From positions 2,306,001 to 2,370,000 of the forward strand of contig NZ_CP141048.1 in the NCBI RefSeq assembly GCF_034627025.1: a stretch of DNA of 64,000 nucleotides. Reading direction: 5' to 3'. The notes under the pieces were generated by a model. That model saw nothing but the letters and a program-made list of their open reading frames with translations. It ran no database searches and had not been told where the DNA came from. This document shows positions 15,960 to 24,031 of this stretch, one piece after another. Position 1 is the stretch's first letter. Every line of letters begins with the position of its first letter. Both the position numbers and the translations under genes were made by a program. Origin of the DNA: Microvirga lotononidis. GTDB lineage: Bacteria > Pseudomonadota > Alphaproteobacteria > Rhizobiales > Beijerinckiaceae.

Positions 15960-18758
15960 ATGGACGACCTTCTTCTTGAGTTTCTCACCGAGACCAACGA
16001 GCATCTCGAGACGGTCGATGTGGAGATGGTCCGCTTCGAGCAGGACCCGAACAACGAAGCGATTCTCAGCAACATCTTCCGCCTGGTTCATACGATCAAG
16101 GGGACCTGCGGCTTCCTCGGCTTGCCCCGCCTCGAGGCGCTTGCGCATGCGGCCGAGACCCTGATGGGGAAGTTCCGCGATGGGATGCCGGTTACGACTC
16201 CTGCGGTTTCGCTGATCCTCGTGACGCTCGACCGGATCAAGGAGATTCTCGGAGAACTGGAGCGCCAGGGCGCGGAGCCGGAAGGTTCTGACAACGACCT
16301 GATCGAGCAGCTGGAACGAATGGCCTCGCAGGAGGCGCCCGCTCCCGAAGCGGCTTCGGCGCCGTCGTCGCAACAGGCATCGGGACAATTGGTATATCAG
16401 GTGCTTGAACGGGAACTGCGTCCGGGAGAAGTTTCGCTCGATGAACTCGAGAGGGCATTTCAGGAGGCGCCGGGCCCTGCAAAGGCGTCGACATCCGGTA
16501 CCCTGACGTATCAGGTGCTCGAACGGCCCCTGAAGCCAGGCGAAGTGTCCCTCGACGAACTCGAGCGCGCCTTCCGTGAGGCGCCGGGACCGGCTCCGCT
16601 CGTCATCGAGAAGCCGTCTGCGCCTTCCGTGAAAGAGGAGGTACCGCTTCCGTCGTCCCCTCAAGCCGCCAAGAAGAATACCGAGGCCTCGGATTCGAGC
16701 GAGGGCGGGGAAGGGATAGCCGGCAAGGTCCAAACCATCCGCGTCAATGTCGATACGCTCGAGCACCTGATGACCATGGTGTCGGAGCTCGTTCTGACAC
16801 GCAATCAGCTGCTCGAGATCGCCCGGCGGAGCTCCGAGGATCACGGCTACAAGGTGCCTCTGCAGCGTCTTTCGCAAGTCACGGCCGAGCTGCAGGACGG
16901 CGTCATGAAGACCCGCATGCAGCCTATCGGGAACGCATGGCAGAAGCTGCCGCGTGTCGTTCGCGACCTATCCAACGAGCTTTCGAAGAAGATCGAGCTC
17001 GTGATGCAGGGAGCCGACACCGAGCTCGACCGACAAGTACTGGAGGTGATCAAGGATCCCCTGACGCATATGGTCCGCAACTCGGCCGATCATGGGATCG
17101 AGAGCCCGGCGGATCGCAAGGCAGCCGGTAAGCCCGAGAAGGGCACGATCCGCCTCAACGCGTATCATGAGGGTGGCTCGATCACCATCGAGATCGCCGA
17201 TGACGGCAAGGGGCTTAACTTCGCGGCCATCCGCAAGAAAGCCGTGGAAAGGGGCATTGCTGGCGACGCTGAAGTGGAGCGGATGAGCGATGCCCAAGTG
17301 GCCAAGTTCATCTTCCATCCCGGCTTCTCAACCGCCGCGAAGGTGACCTCGGTGTCCGGTCGTGGCGTCGGCATGGATGTGGTCAAGACGAATATCGAGC
17401 TGATCGGCGGCACGGTGGACATCCGTTCCGAGCAGGGGCGCGGGACGACTTTCACGATCAAGATTCCGCTGACCCTAGCCATCGTCGCGGCGCTCATCGT
17501 GGCTTCCAAGGATCAGCGCTTCGCCATTCCGCAGGTGGCCGTGTCGGAGCTCGTCAGGGTCTCTCCCGCCTCGGAACATTCCATTGAACGGATCAACGGT
17601 ACGCCCATCCTGCGCCTGCGCGACCGGTTGCTGCCGATCGTCCCGCTTTCGAAGGTCATGGGCCTCTCCACGGATGAAGATGCGAACCATGGCTTCGTGG
17701 TCGTCACGCAGGTTGCTCATCAGCGCTTCGGCATCCTGGTGGACGGAGTCTTCCATACGGAGGAAATCGTCGTCAAGCCGATGTCGTCCAAGCTGAGGCA
17801 TATTCAGCTCTTCTCCGGCAACACGATTCTCGGTGACGGGGCCGTGGTGCTCATCATCGACCCCAATGGTCTCGCCCGGATGGTCGGATCGGGCGCCGAT
17901 ACCAACGAGTTCCAGACCGATGCAGGTCTCGAGCAGACGGTAGCGGCCGCGGAGGAACTGACGAGCCTTCTCGTCTTCCGCGGCGGAGGCGAAAGCCTCA
18001 AGGCGGTGCCTTTATCCTTGGTGACGCGCCTTGAGGAAATCGACGCCTCCACGATCGAGTGGTCGAGCGGACGGCCGGTGGTCCAGTACCGCGGGCGTTT
18101 GATGCCGCTGGTGTCCTGCGACGAGGAACTCGCCATCAAGCGGCAAGGCATGCAATCCCTGTTGGTGTTCTCCGATGGTGAAGTCTCCATGGGGCTCGCA
18201 GTCGCCGAGATCGTGGATATCGTCGAAGACAAGCTCGATGTAGAACTGCTCGCGGAGCGCTCGGATCTCGTCGGATCCGCCGTCGTTCGTGGCCGCACTA
18301 CGGAAATCGTCAACATCGCCCATTACCTCCCGATGGTACTCGAGACATGGTCTCGCAAAGATCGGCGCAACGGGCCGGACAGGTCCCTGCTCCTGGTCGA
18401 CAGCTCGACCTTCTTCCGCGACATGCTCGTCCCTGTCCTCAAGGCATCGGGCTATCGTGTCCAGACGGCCTCGACAGCCCAGGAAGCCGTTCGCCTGCTG
18501 TCCAACGGATTGCAGGTCGACGTGGTCGTAACGGATCTGGAACTCACGGGGCATTCGGGCTTCGCGCTCGTGGCCTCCTTGAGGGCAGACCCGCACCACA
18601 GCGCGACGCCCGTCATCGGCATGACCGTCAAGCCCGACCCGCAGCAGATCGCCCTGGCGAGAAAGCTGCGCATCTCAGAAATCGTTTCGAAGATCGACAG
18701 GCGTGGGCTGCTCGCCGCATTGGCCGAGCTCAACGCGTCTCTTGAAGAGGCTGCATGA
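15960..18758 (+). CDS. cheA: Hybrid chemotaxis histidine kinase CheA with C-terminal receiver
   Basis: 932 residues. Hpt domain 1-105 with phosphorylated His44 in VHTIKGTCGFLGL. The linker 140-212 contains two copies of a 33-residue unit, 38 residues apart, each with PGEVSLDELERAF. Dimerisation helix about 258-325 (LEHLMTMVSELVLTRNQLLE). ATPase about 330-505 with N-box VRNSADHGIE, DDGKGL and GRGVGMDVV. CheW-like domains at about 505-640 and 665-795. A receiver at 808-930 has Asp859 in VVTDLEL and Lys911. It phosphorylates CheY and CheB under receptor control at the inner membrane; the receiver may act as a phosphate sink. There is no recognisable P2 CheY-binding domain; the repeat may replace it. 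It heads a cheA-cheW-cheY-cheZ operon with a 4-base overlap to cheW. Confidence 0.97.
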   Translation: MDDLLLEFLTETNEHLETVDVEMVRFEQDPNNEAILSNIFRLVHTIKGTCGFLGLPRLEALAHAAETLMGKFRDGMPVTTPAVSLILVTLDRIKEILGELERQGAEPEGSDNDLIEQLERMASQEAPAPEAASAPSSQQASGQLVYQVLERELRPGEVSLDELERAFQEAPGPAKASTSGTLTYQVLERPLKPGEVSLDELERAFREAPGPAPLVIEKPSAPSVKEEVPLPSSPQAAKKNTEASDSSEGGEGIAGKVQTIRVNVDTLEHLMTMVSELVLTRNQLLEIARRSSEDHGYKVPLQRLSQVTAELQDGVMKTRMQPIGNAWQKLPRVVRDLSNELSKKIELVMQGADTELDRQVLEVIKDPLTHMVRNSADHGIESPADRKAAGKPEKGTIRLNAYHEGGSITIEIADDGKGLNFAAIRKKAVERGIAGDAEVERMSDAQVAKFIFHPGFSTAAKVTSVSGRGVGMDVVKTNIELIGGTVDIRSEQGRGTTFTIKIPLTLAIVAALIVASKDQRFAIPQVAVSELVRVSPASEHSIERINGTPILRLRDRLLPIVPLSKVMGLSTDEDANHGFVVVTQVAHQRFGILVDGVFHTEEIVVKPMSSKLRHIQLFSGNTILGDGAVVLIIDPNGLARMVGSGADTNEFQTDAGLEQTVAAAEELTSLLVFRGGGESLKAVPLSLVTRLEEIDASTIEWSSGRPVVQYRGRLMPLVSCDEELAIKRQGMQSLLVFSDGEVSMGLAVAEIVDIVEDKLDVELLAERSDLVGSAVVRGRTTEIVNIAHYLPMVLETWSRKDRRNGPDRSLLLVDSSTFFRDMLVPVLKASGYRVQTASTAQEAVRLLSNGLQVDVVVTDLELTGHSGFALVASLRADPHHSATPVIGMTVKPDPQQIALARKLRISEIVSKIDRRGLLAALAELNASLEEAA

Positions 18759-19249
18759 CCATGAAACCGATCGAACCGATCACATCCGCGGTGACCAAGG
18801 GAGCTTCCAAGCAGATGGAGTTCGTAACGGTCATGGTTGCGGGGCAACTGCTCGGCCTGCCCATAAGCCGGGTTCACGATGTTTTCGTCGTCAGCGAGAT
18901 GACCACCGTGCCGCTGGCGCCCGGTGAGATTGCAGGCCTTCTGAACCTGCGCGGCCGGGTCGTCACCGCGGTCTCGCTTCGGCGGCGTCTGGGCCTCGGC
19001 GATGCCGGCGGAACGGAGCGTCGGATGGCCGTAGGGCTGGAGAATCACGGTGAGGCTTATGGCTTGCTCGTGGACGAGGTCGGAGAGGTCCTCAAGCTCG
19101 ATCCGGACGGGATGCAGCCCAATCCGGTCCATATGGACCGAGGCTGGGTCGGCCTGTCGCAAGGGGTGCATCAGCTGCACGATAAGCTGCTGATCGTCCT
19201 AGACGTGGATGCTGTCCTGGCCTTCGAGACCGAACGGGAAGCAGCGTAA
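18755..19249 (+). CDS. cheW: Chemotaxis coupling protein CheW
   Basis: 164 residues, one CheW domain: QMEFVTVMVAGQLLGLPISRVHDVF, then the LAPGEIAGLLNLRGRVVTAVSLRRRLGL loop typical of CheW, and YGLLVDEVGEVLKL. It bridges chemoreceptors and CheA in the signalling array. The ATG overlaps the cheA stop (ATGA). The first 20 residues, before the domain, are a polar extension. Confidence 0.95.
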   Translation: MTMKPIEPITSAVTKGASKQMEFVTVMVAGQLLGLPISRVHDVFVVSEMTTVPLAPGEIAGLLNLRGRVVTAVSLRRRLGLGDAGGTERRMAVGLENHGEAYGLLVDEVGEVLKLDPDGMQPNPVHMDRGWVGLSQGVHQLHDKLLIVLDVDAVLAFETEREAA

Positions 19250-19297
19250 TTCATTCATCGTCCAAGCCCGTTTTCGGGCCCTTAAGGATCTAGAACC

Positions 19298-19681
19298 GTG
19301 AGCCTTGATCTTTCTACCCCCGTCCTGGTCGTCGATGATTATCAGACGATGGTCCGAATCCTTCGCAACCTCCTCAAGCAGATCGGCTTCAACGACGTCG
19401 ATGATGCCTCCGACGGACAGGCGGCGCTGGAGAAGCTGCGGGCGAGGAAATACGGTCTTGTGATCTCCGACTGGAATATGGCGCCGATGACGGGCTATGA
19501 GCTGTTGCAACATGTTCGCTCCGATGCGGAGCTGAACTCTCTGCCGTTCATCATGGTCACCGCTGAAGCAAAGACGGAGAACGTCGTCGCGGCCAAGAAG
19601 GCCGGCGTCAACAACTACATCGTAAAACCCTTCAATGCCGAGACGCTGCGGACGAAGATCAGCGCCGTCTTCAACGGATAA
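19298..19681 (+). CDS. cheY: Chemotaxis response regulator CheY (first copy)
   Basis: 127 residues, GTG start with AAGGATC nine to ten bases upstream. Receiver residues are intact: VLVVDDYQTMVRI, the acceptor aspartate in LVISDWNMAPMTGYELL, the threonine in IMVTAEA and the lysine in IVKPFNAETL. The WNMAPMTG run is typical of alphaproteobacterial CheY proteins. Phosphorylated by CheA, it should act on the motor switch. The cheZ gene begins directly after its stop. Confidence 0.95.
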   Translation: MSLDLSTPVLVVDDYQTMVRILRNLLKQIGFNDVDDASDGQAALEKLRARKYGLVISDWNMAPMTGYELLQHVRSDAELNSLPFIMVTAEAKTENVVAAKKAGVNNYIVKPFNAETLRTKISAVFNG

Positions 19682-19684
19682 GTG

Positions 19685-20401
19685 ATGGCGGGCAGGGTCA
19701 TGAAGCCACGTAAAAGCTATCGCATCGAAGCGAGCATGGATCCCCTTCAATACGATGAGGGGATACAGGAGCGCCATTCCGAGATCATGAGCATGCTCGG
19801 CACGATCAAGGAATCCATCGTTCCCGCACGCGAGATCTCAGCGTCCCTGCTCGAAGAGCATCGGCGCGACATGCAGGAGGCCCTTCGCCTGAAGGTGGAG
19901 CTCGACTCGATCTACGAGGCCATCGAGCGGACCAAGAGGGAGATCGCGACCCTTCGCTATGCCGGCGCCCAGGGCCAGGAGATCACTCGTGTGACCGATG
20001 AGCTCGGGGCCATCGTTCTCGGAACCGAGACGGCGACCAATTCGATCCTGGCCGCGGCCGAGAGGATCGACGATCTCTCCAGCAACCTGTCCTCGCGCCT
20101 GACCGGAGGAGACCAGGAGATTGCCCGCGAGATCCTGGATCATGTCATCGGCATCTTCGAAGCCTGCAACTTTCAGGACATTACGGGCCAGCGCATCAGC
20201 AAGGTCGTCAATGCGATGAAGTTCGTCGAGGAGCGGGTTCATCACATGATCGACATCTGGGGCGGCCTTGAAAGCTTCAAGGACATCGAGCCGGTGGACG
20301 AGGCGGGGCGAAAGGGAGAAGCGGCGCTCCTGAATGGTCCCGCTCTCGCGACCGACAAGGGTGTAACATCCCAGGATGCCATCGACGCGCTCTTCGATTG
20401 A
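19685..20401 (+). CDS. cheZ: Chemotaxis phosphatase CheZ
   Basis: About 238 residues, mostly helical coiled coil. The catalytic segment ACNFQDITGQRISKV holds the conserved glutamine and aspartate of CheZ, and the C-terminus ends SQDAIDALFD, the short helix by which CheZ binds CheY. It speeds dephosphorylation of CheY-P. Possible starts are GTG 19682, ATG 19685 and ATG 19700; the last has AGGG just upstream. It is followed by a perfect inverted repeat before the convergent lyase-like gene. Confidence 0.9.
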   Translation: MAGRVMKPRKSYRIEASMDPLQYDEGIQERHSEIMSMLGTIKESIVPAREISASLLEEHRRDMQEALRLKVELDSIYEAIERTKREIATLRYAGAQGQEITRVTDELGAIVLGTETATNSILAAAERIDDLSSNLSSRLTGGDQEIAREILDHVIGIFEACNFQDITGQRISKVVNAMKFVEERVHHMIDIWGGLESFKDIEPVDEAGRKGEAALLNGPALATDKGVTSQDAIDALFD

Positions 20402-20427
20402 TGAGGCGCCTATGAGCGCTGCCTGAA

Positions 20428-20460
20428 ACGGTACCCGTCCTTGCAGACGCCGGGTACCGT
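20428..20460. terminator. Perfect inverted repeat between convergent genes
   Basis: ACGGTACCCG (20428-20437) and CGGGTACCGT (20451-20460) with a 13-base loop, between cheZ and the heparinase-like gene. Neither side has a T-run, so it would be a weak or factor-dependent stop, or another structured site. Confidence 0.4.
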
Positions 20461-20506
20461 CCCGTCACGACGCCATCGAATCAAGCTGCACCATCCGACC
20501 CGCAGG

Positions 20507-23263
20507 TCAGGTCATCTGCAGCAATTCCCTCACGTCCGGCATGGCCACGAGATCCATGATCCGTCGGAAGCCTTGCTCGCTGACCGTGAGGATCATTCCC
20601 CCGCACACATGGCCTGAACCGGAAAACCTGTAGGTCAGGACATTGGCCGGGCGAAGGGCGCCCTGTGCATGAGAGACAAAGCCCTGCAAGGATCCACGGC
20701 GATCATTGTGCCCATTGACAACGGCCATGCCGTTGTACTCGCCCGCCACCGCGTAGGGGATCATGCGCAGTCGGTTTCTATTGTGAAAGCCGACTGCAAG
20801 GTTTGTGTTTGCCAACGCGACCGCGACGTTCTCGGCGAAATGTAAGTTCCCTTCAAACGAGATGGACCTTCCGAAACCTCGGAAACAATCAAAAACGGCA
20901 ATGGCGTTGAGATTGTCGAGGCACATGAAAACGCGAGCGTGATCGTAGCCGGGGCCGTACACATTCGTCCTGACGCGAACGATGTTCGCATTGGCGAGCG
21001 ACGTTCTCGCCTCGATCCATCCCCGGCCCGACGATTGATCGCGCCCGTCCGGCCTGGCGACGTTGTGTGCCCGAGACGATGCCAGGAAATGCCGGATCGA
21101 GCCCGTGTCATGAAGACTCGACCCGCCGGGATCCGTGATCCACCGGGTGCCGCGGGCCGTGTACACAAAGGATGAGCAGTTGAAATGGCCATTCTCGCGC
21201 CGCTGCTCCCCGAAGGAGGCGCACAAATAGCTCCAGTGCGGCTTACGCTCGTAATCCCGGAAGACGATGATACCGTCGTTGTCCGAAACAAACGTCCGTG
21301 GACCGGTCGGATAAGACAACTCCTCCGCCAGTTCAGAGTCAGTCAGGAGCGCGCGCCCATGACTGGAGATCAGTCGCCGGAGCCAGGAGGCATGGTGATA
21401 GCCCTGAGGTGCATCGCCGATAGGGGGAAGCATTCCGCCCGGATCTGTCACTCCGACGATGATTTTGAGTCCGGCCCTCAGACGATCAGATAGGCGCTCT
21501 CGAAAGTCCCTTGCCTCCGGTTCGCTCCCGAGGCTGTGCGTCAGGAGCAATCCGATGGAGATGATCTCAAGCCGCTCATGAAGCGACTGCTCGATGGACG
21601 AGCCATCGGGGCCGATCACTTGCTCGAATCCGCTGCGGAGTTGAGCACGCGCGATGGATCGCCAGTATGATGCTAACGGAAAGAGAGGAATGGCGCGGCC
21701 AACGGCAAGCAACGCGCATGCGGTACGCACCTGAAGGACGGAAGGCGAGAAGATGTTCTGGCTTACAATTTCGGAGAGGGCGAAACCGCATCGTATGATC
21801 TCGGCGAAGAGCGACTGCCGACGTTTGATGTCCTTGCCGTTCTTCGAGCCTGCGACCATCGCGAGGAGATGCAGAAGCACTTCGATGCGCGTCGCCATCG
21901 CGAGTGGATACGTGCTCAAGGCATCCTTGGGCTCATCCCACGTATTGGATTGGACCCACGACAGTGCAAGCTCCACAGCTCTCTCGGGGCCACCGAGTTC
22001 AGGCCGGCCGGCGAGGTCAAGGAGCCACGAAAGAGACTGGAATTCCAGGCGCCATGCAGGAGACTTGTACGGGTCTTCCGTCCATTCGATGACCTCGGGG
22101 AGGGGCCATGGCTCAAGACCGCATAAGGTCAATCGGCCATCGATGATAGCCGGTGCTTCTTCGAGCTGGATGGCTTTAAGGCGATCATGAAAAGTGAGCA
22201 GAGGCCCAAGGTTCTTCGAGTCGATCCACTGGTCGACCGGGCTCGCGCGCAGCCGCGGAGATTCGACCGGGTGATGAACATGAAGGCGATCGCGCACCTT
22301 GTCCAGGAAACTCAGCGGATTGGTAACGTCGTCCTCCAGAATGTTCTCGAGCAGGAGATCATCTCCGATTGAGACCTCCAGGGGAGCGACCAAACTGATC
22401 TGGGACTCGTCCTCCAAGACCTGAAAGCCAAGTTCGACGGTCGCGGCACCTGATGGAGGCGTCAATTCAAGCGTGAAGCGTCTTGCCTGTCGGTGGATCG
22501 GAATATCGAGGAGGGGGCCGTAAGCCGGTGACGACGAAACACCCTCATAGGGAGGCGGAATTTGCTTGCCTTTCGCATCCCGGAAGATGATCCGCGCCAA
22601 GGCCCCATCACTCGCTTTGCCGCTGTTGATCAGTTGCCCGCGGACGAGGAGGGGATGCCCGGGAGCGACCCCGTAGTTCAGCCAGAGCGGCGTCATGCTC
22701 AGAGCCCACCAAGCACGGCGCGCAGTCGCTATCGGCCTGTCGCCTGACGGGGATGCCGAAGGCTCCTCATGTGCAGACAGGGACGCCTCGACATTTTGAC
22801 GGATGCTGAGCTCTCCGACCGTGAACGGATGCGAGTTGCGCCAACTGCGGATCGTCAGGGTCAGGTGGCGTGCCGGCGCCGGGACGAAGAAGTTGAAGAG
22901 CACCCGAGCTGAATGAGAATCATCGCTGCTTCGGTCATGGAACGCCGGGCCAGCGATGTAATGGCTGTGAGGATCGATCTGTGTCCTTGACAGTCCTGGG
23001 ACATAGGCGAAGTCGATGTTCGATCCATCTTCCGCCAGGAAGTCGATTCCGACCGATGCAAAGTCGAGGACGGAGCGGGCTTGCTCCTCCGTATGCCAAG
23101 TGATCTGAAATCCGACCTCGCACCAGGTATCGCCGGCAATGTCCTTGATGTCGAAAACGATCCGGGACCAGCGGTTGTGGTTCGCGACGACATGAGCGTC
23201 GCCTGTAGAGCCTTCTGCAGCCTGGTCCCGTAGAGCCAAGGAAATTTGTCTGACTTCAGGCAT
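20507..23263 (-). CDS. Heparinase II/III-like protein (putative polysaccharide lyase)
   Basis: 918 residues. The C-terminal third has the heparinase II/III pattern: ENGHFNCSSFVYTARG, then WITDPGG and SSRAHNVARPDG, followed by a beta-sandwich. The middle (about 360-650) is helical with WRLEFQSLSWLLDLA, resembling the alpha/alpha toroid of these lyases. The first 310 residues look like two beta-rich modules with many aromatics and may bind carbohydrate. There is no obvious signal peptide, so export by an ordinary Sec route is doubtful; many relatives sit in exopolysaccharide clusters. Function is inferred from fold only. It lies alone between cheZ and fixJ on the - strand. Confidence 0.75.
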   Translation of the reverse strand: MPEVRQISLALRDQAAEGSTGDAHVVANHNRWSRIVFDIKDIAGDTWCEVGFQITWHTEEQARSVLDFASVGIDFLAEDGSNIDFAYVPGLSRTQIDPHSHYIAGPAFHDRSSDDSHSARVLFNFFVPAPARHLTLTIRSWRNSHPFTVGELSIRQNVEASLSAHEEPSASPSGDRPIATARRAWWALSMTPLWLNYGVAPGHPLLVRGQLINSGKASDGALARIIFRDAKGKQIPPPYEGVSSSPAYGPLLDIPIHRQARRFTLELTPPSGAATVELGFQVLEDESQISLVAPLEVSIGDDLLLENILEDDVTNPLSFLDKVRDRLHVHHPVESPRLRASPVDQWIDSKNLGPLLTFHDRLKAIQLEEAPAIIDGRLTLCGLEPWPLPEVIEWTEDPYKSPAWRLEFQSLSWLLDLAGRPELGGPERAVELALSWVQSNTWDEPKDALSTYPLAMATRIEVLLHLLAMVAGSKNGKDIKRRQSLFAEIIRCGFALSEIVSQNIFSPSVLQVRTACALLAVGRAIPLFPLASYWRSIARAQLRSGFEQVIGPDGSSIEQSLHERLEIISIGLLLTHSLGSEPEARDFRERLSDRLRAGLKIIVGVTDPGGMLPPIGDAPQGYHHASWLRRLISSHGRALLTDSELAEELSYPTGPRTFVSDNDGIIVFRDYERKPHWSYLCASFGEQRRENGHFNCSSFVYTARGTRWITDPGGSSLHDTGSIRHFLASSRAHNVARPDGRDQSSGRGWIEARTSLANANIVRVRTNVYGPGYDHARVFMCLDNLNAIAVFDCFRGFGRSISFEGNLHFAENVAVALANTNLAVGFHNRNRLRMIPYAVAGEYNGMAVVNGHNDRRGSLQGFVSHAQGALRPANVLTYRFSGSGHVCGGMILTVSEQGFRRIMDLVAMPDVRELLQMT

Positions 23264-23410
23264 GCGGATGTCAAAGCCTTATCAAGGAATTTCATGAGCT
23301 AGGAGCGTGCGGAGACACGACGGGCCGGACCTGAGATGCGGAACGGCTTGGGACGAGCATGGCATCTCCGCGGCTTATGGGGCCGAGGGCGTCTATCCAG
23401 CCATACCTGC

Positions 23411-24031
23411 CTAGCTTCCGATAGCGACTTCAAGAAACAGGGCCATGCGGATCAGCTCGGAAAGACTCTTCGCTTCCATCTTCGACATGACATTGGATCG
23501 ATGGATTTCCACTGTACGGATGCTGATGTTCAGTTCGTGCGCGATCATCTTATTGGCTTTTCCGGCGACAAGCCCATCGAGCACCTGACGCTCCCGCTGG
23601 GACAGCGACTGCAGTCTGGCTTGGGTGCGAAGAAGCTCCTGGTTCTTTCGGACGCTTTTCTCATCGCATACCAAAGCGAAGCGCACCACCTCTAGGAACC
23701 GATCTTCCCGGAAGGGTTTCTCAAGGAAGTCGATGGCTCCGACTTTCATGGCCTCGACCGCGAGAGGAATGTCTGCGTGCCCTGTCATGACGACAACCGG
23801 AACATTCAGACCGCGACCATGGAGGCGGCGAATGAATTCCAGACCGTCGATCCCCGGCATGCGGACATCCGTGACGATACAGCATCTCCCAGGATCTTGA
23901 ACCTCGTCGAGGAACGCCTTCGCGGACTCGTAGAGACGAACGTTCAGTCCGGCCGATACCAGAAGAAACGAAAGAGCTTTTCGCACTCCAATGTCATCAT
24001 CCACCACATACACGATCGGCGTGTTCGACAC
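23411..24031 (-). CDS. fixJ: FixJ-family response regulator
   Basis: 206 residues. The receiver (1-120) has [18 protein letters not shown], the acceptor in [28 protein letters not shown] and the lysine in FLEKPFRED. The LuxR-type helix-turn-helix (about 140-200) has [25 protein letters not shown] and [17 protein letters not shown]. FixJ proteins activate low-oxygen genes when phosphorylated by FixL. Its start lies 35 bases inside the upstream fixL gene, so the two are co-translated. Targets are not visible here. Confidence 0.92.
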   Translation of the reverse strand: MSNTPIVYVVDDDIGVRKALSFLLVSAGLNVRLYESAKAFLDEVQDPGRCCIVTDVRMPGIDGLEFIRRLHGRGLNVPVVVMTGHADIPLAVEAMKVGAIDFLEKPFREDRFLEVVRFALVCDEKSVRKNQELLRTQARLQSLSQRERQVLDGLVAGKANKMIAHELNISIRTVEIHRSNVMSKMEAKSLSELIRMALFLEVAIGS

